A DNA stretch of 44,881 nucleotides from positions 1-44,881 of the forward strand of contig CALIHL010000050.1 of assembly GCA_938022935.1 (NCBI GenBank). Reading direction: 5' to 3'. The stretch's first letter is position 1. The number at the start of each line of letters is the position of its first letter. The stretch comes from an uncultured Saprospiraceae bacterium. Lineage in GTDB: Bacteria > Bacteroidota > Bacteroidia > Chitinophagales > Saprospiraceae. The position numbers were made by a program, and so were the translations under genes. This document shows, piece after piece, positions 27,501 to 35,388 of this stretch. The notes beneath the pieces were generated by a model. That model did not search any database. It was not told the DNA's origin and was given only the letters and a program-made list of their open reading frames with translations.

Positions 27501-29317
27501 ACTTGGCGATTGAAAAGGATACTCAAAATCTCTACGTCACAGGGTATGCAGATCTTGATGCTTCGGCGATCAACGCTGATGTCAATATAGAAGACTATCC
27601 GATGAGCTTCTTTGAGTACATCATCGAAGATGGCATATCTGAGACCATCGGTACAACTGATATAACGGCTAACCTGTCTGGCCCCCTTGATGATCTTAAG
27701 TTAAGAGGAGACGGGATTATAAAAAATGCCGGTGTCAAAGTTGACTTTCTCGGAGCGTTTTATCGTATGGAAGATCAGACAGTTAAGATCGATGAGAACT
27801 TTATTGACTTTACGGGTGTCGAGATGATCGATGCATTGGATAATGTTGGGGTGATTGAAGGAGGCTTAAGGCATAATCTATTGGCTAACATTCGTGCAGA
27901 CTTAGATATTAGCTCTCCACGATTTATAGGTCTCAATACGACAATAGAAGATAATCCATTGTACTATGGTACAGGGGTTGGGGCTATCGATATCTCATTT
28001 AGAGGACCTTTTGATGCGATTGATATTGTAGTCAATGCTGAGTTGCAAAAACTAACTCATTTATATATTCCATTAGGTTCTGAAGAGTATGCTTTGGATG
28101 AATCATTTATCGTTTTTGAAAATGCTGTTGATACAGTTGAAACGGCATCAGATGTTGAGTCACTAGCTGAGCTACTAAAAGATCAAGGTGTTGATTTTGA
28201 AATGGCCCTTACTTTTACCAGGGATGCTGTCGTATCGATTATCTATGACGAAGCGACGAGCAACACTCTGGTAGGCAATGGAGAAGGGAACATCCAATTG
28301 AATGTAAAAAGAGATGGAGAGTTTACAGCTTATGGAAGCTACGATATCTTATCTGGAGAGTATCTCTACACGGCATATGGCTTGATTGCAAAACCATTCG
28401 TTGTTAGAGATAAAGGAACTGTCTCCTGGACAGGAGATCCGCTAAATGCAACCTTGGATGTGTCTGCTGAGTATCCAAGTCTGCGTGCACCTTTAGAAAA
28501 TCTTTTGAGTGAATTTGGAGTTTTAGAGGGGTCAGAGCTCAGTACAAGAAGACAGATTGATCTCAAGTTGATATTGACGGGACAGTTGTTTAATCCGGAG
28601 ATTAACTTTGATATCGCATTTCCAAATCTCACTGGAAATGTAAGAACGTATGCTCAAAATAAGATTAGAACATTGAAGTCAACCGAAAATGGAATCAATA
28701 ACCAAGTGGTTGGGCTTCTTTTCTTTAATAACTTTCTGCCGGATAGAGATGCGCTAACAACCATTTCTTCTAAGGATGTTGGTCAGACTGGTACTAATAC
28801 GATAACTCAGTTTTTAACCAGTCAACTTTCTAATTTATTCAGTGACTACTTGTCGAGTAGGTTGGGAGAAGATGATTTTATATCCGCAATTGACTTTGAG
28901 ATTGGCTTGGCTCAGAACACATCCCTTTTAGATGATAACGCTACCCTTTTCGAGGGGCTATTGGATGTAGTGCCAGATGAAGTGCAGCTGAACGTTCGTA
29001 ACCATTTTAAGAACGACAACTTCGTCCTAAATATCGGTGGTAATTATGTGAGGGACAATCAATTTGGAACTGTAGATAACTATGTCACTGGTGATTTCTC
29101 ATTGGATTGGTACATCACAGAAGACCGAAGATTAAAGTTGAGATTCTATAGCAACTTTGACTATGACGATGTCTTTGCAACTCGTCGACAGCGTCACGGA
29201 TTTGGTATCAACTACCGTAAGGAGTTTGGTTCTGTAATAGAACTTGAGGATGCACTTGATGAGATGGTTAAGGAAATCAAAGATGGTCAACCGACTTCTT
29301 CTACTCAGAAGAAATAG
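24521..29317 (+). CDS. tamB: TamB-family inner-membrane/periplasmic bridge protein
   Basis: The 1598-residue protein starts at a TTG, the only plausible start before the membrane helix at about residues 10-32. The long middle consists of repeated beta-rich segments that alternate hydrophobic and polar residues, as expected for an AsmA/TamB-type groove. The C-terminal DUF490/TamB domain (about 1170-1580) is recognisable, with GEGNIQLNVKRDGEFTAYG, YDILSGEYLYT and LGEDDFISAIDFEIGL. TamB-family proteins span from the inner to the outer membrane and are implicated in phospholipid transport and outer-membrane protein assembly. The stop is immediately adjacent to the convergent aroC stop. The gene symbol follows the family, not proven orthology. 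Confidence 0.88.
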   Translation: MSEKKNINWSSICLRIIIYLLIFFILLIGILHLPTVQTKIINSVLGNISNSVNGTVSIKRSEVNIYQGIVLEDILLAGVEGDTIMTLNSAKISPRNTVVSLINNALFGNDIELSDILLDGANLRIKRSIGDDYLNIENFFNQDRPKSEPKTAGSTPKISSLRFRDFQVRFDDEVEGELIEGAFKSFEIDITEFDLRSEGIIDIKRVVLIEPKISYEQRPIDNSIVPDTTTTSSTNDESKLPLINIDLLSMIEGHVDLKPLKGKRIEGRDLDLTLSDVTLKGITEWDLILEKLSGRLDQNRISYASVKNVKRSEGGIDLKDAHVNINNSNLRFDGAIAGVSGLIDLSNTKADIEISPSIVYLKDLFVLSDDIRDAFSGEPIADERIQIEGLFEVKNDQYIGQDLSFWLGDQHHFEGNVSFEKADKIEESLLNANVTRLFSDMSALARLSSKFTIPKELERLESVDFSGSFDGFLNDFVANGLLKSPLGQANLDIKFDLSGNNEDAISYNGFLSLDSFDLKKMTLNEDFGFSSAQVNISNGHGPNLSNSSADIKAVIDQFEFKEFVYRDAVFEGNLSSQVIDGKFNISDEELDFSFDGVVDASDSIPVFDFKVSANKINFCQLNLTKFPCELAFTSDINLSGKDLKSLDGTAFINHAVLIHDTSRLEIEKIEITSIPGEKANSFSLSSDYVDFDIQGRFNLLKVFQNSLDKLIQNAGPHNEVWGYKMKGGEEIQQDYRYSVLLKDATPVFEFLNIDVEQTGLASIRGGQSKDKDKIDFKAEIPFVSFSGLAIESAEIEMSSNDETSSLTADFDNIERDGMKLPELDFGVALADGNADWDLSFYHDDNNKADLSGTSSVTHGGYFTYFDDEDIIIDSSKWEIISDKGIGIFPKTLDIKGFSLSDGERFIALSDVNNKGIEAKINDFQLGFINAIIDYDKTILTGLVKSQITIDNIYEDIVLEGYLNVDDFKVNGDDFGKLELKAKRGVDNENVINIDLAIEKDTQNLYVTGYADLDASAINADVNIEDYPMSFFEYIIEDGISETIGTTDITANLSGPLDDLKLRGDGIIKNAGVKVDFLGAFYRMEDQTVKIDENFIDFTGVEMIDALDNVGVIEGGLRHNLLANIRADLDISSPRFIGLNTTIEDNPLYYGTGVGAIDISFRGPFDAIDIVVNAELQKLTHLYIPLGSEEYALDESFIVFENAVDTVETASDVESLAELLKDQGVDFEMALTFTRDAVVSIIYDEATSNTLVGNGEGNIQLNVKRDGEFTAYGSYDILSGEYLYTAYGLIAKPFVVRDKGTVSWTGDPLNATLDVSAEYPSLRAPLENLLSEFGVLEGSELSTRRQIDLKLILTGQLFNPEINFDIAFPNLTGNVRTYAQNKIRTLKSTENGINNQVVGLLFFNNFLPDRDALTTISSKDVGQTGTNTITQFLTSQLSNLFSDYLSSRLGEDDFISAIDFEIGLAQNTSLLDDNATLFEGLLDVVPDEVQLNVRNHFKNDNFVLNIGGNYVRDNQFGTVDNYVTGDFSLDWYITEDRRLKLRFYSNFDYDDVFATRRQRHGFGINYRKEFGSVIELEDALDEMVKEIKDGQPTSSTQKK

Positions 29318-30397
29318 CTATGCCTTATTAGTTCTGCTTCTTAGCAAGTGGTCTGCGATCACAAGTGCAGCCATGGCCTCAACAATAGGTACAGCTCTCG
29401 GTACAACACATGGATCATGACGACCCTTTCCAGTGACAGTTACTTTAGCACCGGACTTATCGACTGATGCTTGATCTTTCATTAATGTGGCAACTGGCTT
29501 GAAGGCGATATTGCAAGAGATCGGCATGCCGTTGGAGATGCCACCTTGTACACCTCCAGAGAAGTTGGTTACAGTTGTGACTTTGTTCCCTTCTTTTTGA
29601 AATATATCATTGTGCTCGCTCCCTCGCATCTGGACTGAATCAAAGCCAGAACCATATTCAAAGCCTTTAACGGCATTGATAGATAGCATGGCCTTTCCTA
29701 AGTCAGCGTGGAGTTTGTCAAATACTGGTTCTCCTAATCCAACAGGAACACCATCGACCACACATGTGATCTTTCCACCGATTGTATCGCCATCCTTTTT
29801 GACAGCTTTGACTAAGTCGATCATTTGCTCTGCTAGTTCCGGGTCGGGACATCTGATTATATTTTCTTCGATGTGACGATAACCAAGATCAGAAATGCTT
29901 TTGGTAAGCTTAAGATCTCCGACTTGCGAGACGAAAGCATGTACATTGATACCTGATTGAGCGATGAATTCTTTAGCAATCGCACCTGCGGCTACTCGTG
30001 CTACAGTCTCTCTCGCTGATGATCTTCCTCCACCGCGATAATCTCTTATACCATACTTCTCCTGATAAGTAAAGTCAGCGTGAGAAGGTCTAAACTTCTC
30101 CTTGATATGATCGTAGTCTTTGGACTTTTGATCCTTGTTCATGATCACCAGAGAGATAGGCGTTCCAGTGCTCATGCCGTTCATGATGCCTGATTGGATA
30201 GACACTTGATCTGCCTCTTTTCGTTGGGTTACGATCTTTGATTGGCCAGGGCGTCTCCTGGTTAGATCTCTTTGGATGGCTTCCATATCGATCTTGACAC
30301 CAGCTGGACAACCATCGATTACTACACCGACGGCGACACCATGAGATTCACCAAATGTGCTGATGCGAAATACTTTTCCAAATACATTACCCGACAT
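29318..30397 (-). CDS. aroC: Chorismate synthase
   Basis: The 359-residue FMN-dependent enzyme makes chorismate from 5-enolpyruvylshikimate-3-phosphate, the last common step to aromatic amino acids and folate. All three family signatures are present: [20 protein letters not shown] near the N-terminus, [19 protein letters not shown] in the middle, and the C-terminal [18 protein letters not shown]. The length is normal for the short bacterial form. It converges on tamB with no spacer and lies downstream of rarA on the same strand, separated by 101 bases with a perfect 8-bp hairpin. Confidence 0.98.
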   Translation of the reverse strand: MSGNVFGKVFRISTFGESHGVAVGVVIDGCPAGVKIDMEAIQRDLTRRRPGQSKIVTQRKEADQVSIQSGIMNGMSTGTPISLVIMNKDQKSKDYDHIKEKFRPSHADFTYQEKYGIRDYRGGGRSSARETVARVAAGAIAKEFIAQSGINVHAFVSQVGDLKLTKSISDLGYRHIEENIIRCPDPELAEQMIDLVKAVKKDGDTIGGKITCVVDGVPVGLGEPVFDKLHADLGKAMLSINAVKGFEYGSGFDSVQMRGSEHNDIFQKEGNKVTTVTNFSGGVQGGISNGMPISCNIAFKPVATLMKDQASVDKSGAKVTVTGKGRHDPCVVPRAVPIVEAMAALVIADHLLRSRTNKA

Positions 30398-30463
30398 GAT
30401 GAGACTTTGTGCAAAGATGGTCCCTAATCTCCTAAAAAACTAAAAATACTCGATACTGTTTCA

Positions 30464-30483
30464 TCAGGAATTATCATTCCTGA
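30464..30483. repeat. Perfect 8-bp inverted repeat between rarA and aroC
   Basis: TCAGGAAT/ATTCCTGA enclose tatc. It lies 15 bases after the rarA stop on the minus strand. There is no following T run, so it is not a standard intrinsic terminator. It may be a weak attenuator, a processing or stabilising hairpin, or an operator for aroC. Confidence 0.6.
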
Positions 30484-30498
30484 AGGCAAAAGCTCACG

Positions 30499-31761
30499 TC
30501 ATTTTTGAGCTGCATCCTTTATCGCTTGGGCGATCTTTGCTTCCGCACCAACAGTCTTCGGTTTAAAGAAAGTCAAGTCTTTTATCTCTTTAGGCAGATA
30601 GTGGTAGTCTTTTCCAGCTTCCTGTTCATGAGTGTAGACATAACCATCACCATAGCCCATGTCCTTCATGAGACCAGTTGGGGCATTGCGTAAGTGAAGC
30701 GGTATGGATAGATTGCCAGTCTCACGAACCACTTTCATCGCTGCACCAATCGCCATGTAAGTAGAGTTGCTCTTTGGCGAAGTCGCTAAATAGATGGTGG
30801 CTTGTGCCATTGGGATACGACCTTCTGGGAGACCGATTTTCTTGACTGCATCAAAGCAGGCATTTGCGATAAGCAAGGCATTAGGGTTAGCGAGGCCAAT
30901 ATCTTCAGATGCCAAGACGACTAACCTTCTGCAGATGAAGATCGGATCTTCACCTCCGACTATCATCCGAGCCAGGTAGTATATGGCGCCATCGGCATCG
31001 CTTCCTCTTATTGACTTTATAAATGCCGATATGGTATCGTAGTGCTGATCTCCAGTCTTATCATAATTGAGCATATCACCTTGGATGACATGCTCTACGA
31101 GGGCATTGTCAATTGTTAACTTTTCGCCTTGGGATTGATTAAGTACAAGCTCAAGGACATTAAGTAATCTTCGTGCGTCTCCGTTTGCAAATTTGAGTAA
31201 CGAGTCATATTCGTTGATCTCGATGTCCATCTTATTGAGCCACTCATCCTTTGACACTGCTTGATCTACAATGTGCTGAAGCTGCTCTTTGCTGAGCGCT
31301 TTGAGCGTATAGACTTGAGACCTGGATAGTAGCGCAGAGATCACCTCAAATGATGGGTTCTCAGTCGTTGCGCCAATCAAAGTCACTGTACCACGTTCTA
31401 CAGCTCCGAGCAACGAGTCTTGCTGAGACTTACTAAACCGATGTATCTCATCTATAAAGAGAATCGGTGATGCTTGACTGAAAAACCGCTGTCCTTCTGC
31501 TTTCTTGATCGTTTCTCTGACGTCTTTTACGCCACTATTAATGGCACTCAGCATATGAAATGGTCGCTTCAGTTCTTGAGAAATGATTTGCGCAAGCGTT
31601 GTCTTACCTACACCTGGCGGTCCCCATAAGATGATAGAAGGCAACTGACCGTTTTCGATGGACTGGCGGAGCACTGCTCCAGTACCAAGAAGATGCTCTT
31701 GTCCAACATATGTATCCAGTGTTTTTGGACGCATTCGTTCTGCTAAGGGGACATTAGTCAT
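30499..31761 (-). CDS. rarA: Replication-associated recombination protein A (AAA+ ATPase)
   Basis: The protein of about 420 residues belongs to the RarA/MgsA (WRNIP1) family of clamp-loader-like ATPases that act at stalled replication forks. It shows LAERMRPKTLDTYVGQEHLL, Walker A LWGPPGVGKTTLA, Walker B ILFIDEIHRF, sensor 1 IGATTENPSFEV, and the family-specific C-terminal RGSDADGAIYYLARMIVGGEDP and LASEDIGLANP. I start it at the ATG at 31761: the in-frame TTG three codons upstream is part of a TATATTTG promoter box. Confidence 0.96.
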   Translation of the reverse strand: MTNVPLAERMRPKTLDTYVGQEHLLGTGAVLRQSIENGQLPSIILWGPPGVGKTTLAQIISQELKRPFHMLSAINSGVKDVRETIKKAEGQRFFSQASPILFIDEIHRFSKSQQDSLLGAVERGTVTLIGATTENPSFEVISALLSRSQVYTLKALSKEQLQHIVDQAVSKDEWLNKMDIEINEYDSLLKFANGDARRLLNVLELVLNQSQGEKLTIDNALVEHVIQGDMLNYDKTGDQHYDTISAFIKSIRGSDADGAIYYLARMIVGGEDPIFICRRLVVLASEDIGLANPNALLIANACFDAVKKIGLPEGRIPMAQATIYLATSPKSNSTYMAIGAAMKVVRETGNLSIPLHLRNAPTGLMKDMGYGDGYVYTHEQEAGKDYHYLPKEIKDLTFFKPKTVGAEAKIAQAIKDAAQK

Positions 31762-31767
31762 AGACGC

Positions 31768-31775
31768 CAAATATA
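31768..31775 (-). promoter_or_regulatory. Candidate -7 element of rarA, almost abutting the start codon
   Basis: On the minus strand this is TATATTTG, an exact TAnnTTTG match, ending six bases before the rarA ATG. If used, the transcript would have almost no 5' leader. No clear TTG is present at the -33 spacing. Confidence 0.4.
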
Positions 31776-31869
31776 GATCATGCGCAAAGAACTCTTATGA
31801 TGTGATCGCTGTGATTATTAAGATTAGCTATTAATTCGTTTCTTTCGACTCATCATCAGAAGAACTGCT

Positions 31870-33489
31870 ATGAAAAGCCTTGAGACTTTAGACTGGATAG
31901 TGATCGCGATCTACTTTTTAATCCTCCTTGGGATCGCATGGTGGGTCATCCGCAAGAAGCAAGAGGATACTGAAGATTACTTCTTAGCAGGAAGAAATAT
32001 CGGCTGGTTCGTAGTTGGAGCATCCATCTTCGCATCTAACATCGGATCTGAGCATGTCGTTGGCCTTGCGGGCAATGGTGCCAGTGATAAAATGCCGTTA
32101 CTCATCTATGAGCTCCACTCGTGGATCGTGCTGATGTTGGGCTGGGTTTTTCTCCCATACTATGCGAGAAGTGGTGTCTTTACAATGCCTGAGTTTTTAG
32201 AAAGAAGATTTGACGCAAGGTCGCGATGGGTCCTATCAGTTGTGTCGCTTGTTGCTTATGTCTTGACCAAGGTGTCTGTTACCATTTACGCTGGAGGTAT
32301 CGTTGTGTCGGCACTATTGGGCATAGAGTTTTGGGTAGGTGCTGTGTCAACGGTTGTGCTTACAGGAATATATACAGTACTTGGTGGGATGAGAGCAGTA
32401 GTTTACACAGAGACAATTCAGGCAATAGTCTTGGTGTTAGGAGCGGCAACATTGACTGTTCTGGGGCTCAATGCCGTTGGCGGCTGGGAGTCGCTTACAG
32501 AGACAGTGACACCAGAATACCTCAATATGTGGCGTCCCAACTCAGATCCTGATTATCCCTGGTTGCCGCTTTTATTGACAAGTTCTATTGTTGGTATCTG
32601 GTATTGGTGTACGGATCAGGTGATTGTGCAACGAGTGTTAACAGCGCGTAACCTGAAGGAAGCGAGACGTGGTACTATCTTCGGTGCTTTACTTAAGTTG
32701 ATGCCGATCTTCTTGTTCTTGATACCTGGCGTTGTAGCATTAGCTTTAAAGATGAGGGGGGAGTTAGATTGGGATACACCAGATGAGGCTTTTCCAGTAT
32801 TGATGTCTAATCTGTTGCCTGCTGGCCTTCGAGGACTTGTGGCTGCAGGATTGTTAGCGGCGCTGATGAGTTCTTTAGCATCGGTTTTCAATTCTTGTTC
32901 TACATTGTTTACACTTGATATTTATAAAAAGTTACATCCTACAAAACCTGAAAAGGAGTTAGTAAGGATTGGTCAGATAGCGACTGTCGTAGTTGTGTTT
33001 ATGGGTATACTTTGGATTCCGATCATCACGATGCTGTCAGATGGATTGTACGAATATCTTCAAAAAGTTCAATCCTACTTAGCGCCTCCGATAGCAGCGA
33101 TTTTCTTATTAGGGATCTTTTGGGATCGTATCAATGCCAGAGGAGCTTTTGCAACATTGGTAGGTGGTTTTATCCTTGGGTTTGTAAAACTGTTTTTAGA
33201 ATTATCCCAAGATAGCTTGACAGATGGCACGTTGATACACAGTTTTGCAACTATCAATTGGCTGGTCTTTGGTGTTTACTTTTTTGCAATATGCGTCTGT
33301 CTCGCTATAGGATTTAGTTTGACTGCACCGAAGCCGTCAAGTGCTCAGTTGGCAGGATTGACCATGGGCTCAGTTACCGCAGAACAGAAAGCAGAGAATC
33401 GAGCGAGTTATGGTATAGGAGATATCTTGGCAACACTGCTTGTCTTGGGTGTGATTGCATTTATTATGATCAGTTTTAGTGGAGTGTAG
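31870..33489 (+). CDS. Sodium/sugar symporter of the SSS family (SGLT-like)
   Basis: The 539-residue membrane protein has about 13-14 hydrophobic helices with a LeuT fold expected. Its motifs resemble animal SGLT proteins: ASNIGSEHVVGLAGNGA (with the sugar-contact His), YVLTKVSVTIYAGG, YTVLGGMRAVVYTETIQ, and WYWCTDQVIVQRVL, followed by LMSSLASVFNSCSTLFTLDIY. The likely role is Na+-driven uptake of glucose or galactose, or possibly another polyol or sugar. The aldose 1-epimerase follows after 36 bases, which supports a monosaccharide substrate. It is divergent from rarA. Confidence 0.92.
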   Translation: MKSLETLDWIVIAIYFLILLGIAWWVIRKKQEDTEDYFLAGRNIGWFVVGASIFASNIGSEHVVGLAGNGASDKMPLLIYELHSWIVLMLGWVFLPYYARSGVFTMPEFLERRFDARSRWVLSVVSLVAYVLTKVSVTIYAGGIVVSALLGIEFWVGAVSTVVLTGIYTVLGGMRAVVYTETIQAIVLVLGAATLTVLGLNAVGGWESLTETVTPEYLNMWRPNSDPDYPWLPLLLTSSIVGIWYWCTDQVIVQRVLTARNLKEARRGTIFGALLKLMPIFLFLIPGVVALALKMRGELDWDTPDEAFPVLMSNLLPAGLRGLVAAGLLAALMSSLASVFNSCSTLFTLDIYKKLHPTKPEKELVRIGQIATVVVVFMGILWIPIITMLSDGLYEYLQKVQSYLAPPIAAIFLLGIFWDRINARGAFATLVGGFILGFVKLFLELSQDSLTDGTLIHSFATINWLVFGVYFFAICVCLAIGFSLTAPKPSSAQLAGLTMGSVTAEQKAENRASYGIGDILATLLVLGVIAFIMISFSGV

Positions 33490-33500
33490 TGATTTTGTTT

Positions 33501-33516
33501 TTACACTTTCGTAAAT
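33501..33516 (+). promoter_or_regulatory. Putative promoter/operator motif upstream of galM
   Basis: TTACACTTTCGTAAAT, with inverted TTAC and GTAA, lies 9 bases before the galM ATG. It closely matches motifs upstream of porX (5244) and between the M23 gene and folP (23521). If it is the -7 region, the galM leader is nearly absent and galM can be expressed separately from the symporter. Confidence 0.45.
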
Positions 33517-33525
33517 GATATAACT

Positions 33526-34689
33526 ATGAATACTTCTTATAAATACTTTTTTCTCTTGGCTGTAATCATGTTTGGTTGTGGAGAGAAGAAAAAGAATATG
33601 GACGAACAAAAAGTGAAATTGAAAGGAACAGTTGTAAAGTCTGATTTTGGATCAGCGCCGGATGGTAAGGTAGATCTGTATACGATCTCCAATGAAAATG
33701 GGATGACAGTAGCCATTACAAATTATGGCGGTATAGTACAATCTATCAAAGTGCCTAATAAAACAGAAACACCATTGGATGTTGCACTTGGATTTGATGA
33801 TCTGTCTGGTTATTTAGGAGAGCACCCATATTTTGGTGGCATTATAGGTAGATATGGTAATCGGATTGCAAAAGGGAAGTTTACAATTGATGGCACAACA
33901 TATGACTTAGCGACGAACAATGGTCCCAATCATTTGCATGGCGGCACGAAGGGGTTTGATAAGGTGATTTGGGCAGCTGAGGAAGCGATGAGTAGCGAAG
34001 GATTCCCACAGCTAAAGCTGGCTTATGTTAGTAAAGATGGGGAAGAAGGATATCCAGGAGAGTTGTCCATAGAAGTTGTGTATACCCTGACTGAGGAGAA
34101 TGCACTACAAATAGACTATACAGCCAACACAGATAAAGTGACACATGTCAATCTTACTAATCACAGTTACTTCAATCTTAATGGCGCAGATAGCAGTGAT
34201 GTGCTGAATCATGAGATGAAGCTAAGAGCAAGTAAGTATACGCCCGTAAATGAATTATTGATACCAACTGGAGAATTGGCAGATGTAGCAAATACGCCTT
34301 TTGACTTCTCTAATTTTTCAAAGATTGGAAGAGGGATTGAGAGGGACGATGAGCAGATAAAGTTTGGTGGAGGTTATGATCATAACTATGTTTTAGATGA
34401 ACCAAGTATGTCTTCGCCATTTGCAACAGTAAGATCACATGTGTCTGGTGTGATCATGAAGGTGTATACTTCTGAGCCAGGTGTTCAGTTTTATTCTGGT
34501 AACTTTTTGGATGGATCTAACATTGGAAAAGGAGGAGTCGTGTATGGTAAAAGATCTGCTTTGTGTTTAGAAACGCAGCACTTCCCGGATAGTCCAAATC
34601 AGGAGGCCTTTCCATCGACTTTGCTGAAGCCAGGAGAGACGTATAAGACATCGACAGCTTACAAGTTTGAAGTCATGCCTACATTGTAG
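33526..34689 (+). CDS. galM: Aldose 1-epimerase (mutarotase), predicted lipoprotein
   Basis: The 387-residue protein has a lipoprotein signal with Cys18 (LLAVIMFGC) and a short charged linker. The galactose mutarotase-like beta-sandwich follows, with FGGIIGRYGNRIAKG, NNGPNHLHGG, the catalytic His in LTNHSYFNL, and the catalytic Glu in LCLETQHFPDSPN. It equilibrates alpha and beta anomers of glucose or galactose. Its location outside the cytoplasm and directly downstream of the sodium/sugar symporter suggests that it supplies the anomer taken up (inference). Confidence 0.94.
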   Translation: MNTSYKYFFLLAVIMFGCGEKKKNMDEQKVKLKGTVVKSDFGSAPDGKVDLYTISNENGMTVAITNYGGIVQSIKVPNKTETPLDVALGFDDLSGYLGEHPYFGGIIGRYGNRIAKGKFTIDGTTYDLATNNGPNHLHGGTKGFDKVIWAAEEAMSSEGFPQLKLAYVSKDGEEGYPGELSIEVVYTLTEENALQIDYTANTDKVTHVNLTNHSYFNLNGADSSDVLNHEMKLRASKYTPVNELLIPTGELADVANTPFDFSNFSKIGRGIERDDEQIKFGGGYDHNYVLDEPSMSSPFATVRSHVSGVIMKVYTSEPGVQFYSGNFLDGSNIGKGGVVYGKRSALCLETQHFPDSPNQEAFPSTLLKPGETYKTSTAYKFEVMPTL

Positions 34690-34737
34690 CCCTTTAGAGG
34701 GTTGATTGAAAAGAGATTTAGAAAGAGAAAAGTAGAG

Positions 34738-35388
34738 ATGAGTAGGAGAAGTATAGCAGTAGAATCATCAGGGCATTACTTTACTAATGGTGAGCTGACA
34801 AAAAAGACAAAGCATATCTGGATCGCACTCCATGGCTATGGCCAGACAGGAGAGTATATGAAAGAGAAGTTAAAGTTTCTCGACCCGAGTGATCACTTTG
34901 TAATCTGCCCAGAAGCATTAAACTCTTTCTATTGGCATGCAAACAACGAGCCTGTTGCATGTTGGATGACTAAGCGCCATCGTTATGAAGAAATAGTAGC
35001 ATTTGTTTCATTTCTTGATCTGCTCTATGATCGTTATTGTAGACATGTCAATCAGGAAGTAAAAATCCATCTGATAGGATTCTCACAAGGTTGTGCGACG
35101 TTGTGGAGATGGATACATGCTTCTCAACCGAGGTTTACGGACTTGACTAATTGGGCAGGGTGGATACCTGAGGATATCAGTTATCTGCATATGGAGAATT
35201 ACTTAAGAGAGAAGTCGATCTTTCTCCATTATGGTGATAGTGACAAGTTTATAACTGAAGAGCAAGTTGAAAAATTGAAGGACTTGATCAGCGAGAATAA
35301 ACTTAATGTCGCGAGTAGTGTCTTTAAAGGAAAGCATCATATACCTCATGATGAGATCAAGCGCTTTGTGAATAAGGTGGTTTTATAA
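34738..35388 (+). CDS. Alpha/beta-hydrolase, phospholipase/carboxylesterase type
   Basis: The protein of about 216 residues starts at the internal ATG at 34738; the open frame reaches a TTG at 34702 but those codons are basic and unlike the family. A typical esterase core is visible: WIALHGYGQTGEY (oxyanion region), the nucleophile elbow LIGFSQGCA, a later GDSDKFI acid, and the catalytic His in GKHHIPH. No signal peptide is evident, so it is cytoplasmic. It resembles YpfH/carboxylesterase-type proteins with broad ester activity. Its last six bases overlap the 3' end of the convergent tilS. Confidence 0.85.
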   Translation: MSRRSIAVESSGHYFTNGELTKKTKHIWIALHGYGQTGEYMKEKLKFLDPSDHFVICPEALNSFYWHANNEPVACWMTKRHRYEEIVAFVSFLDLLYDRYCRHVNQEVKIHLIGFSQGCATLWRWIHASQPRFTDLTNWAGWIPEDISYLHMENYLREKSIFLHYGDSDKFITEEQVEKLKDLISENKLNVASSVFKGKHHIPHDEIKRFVNKVVL

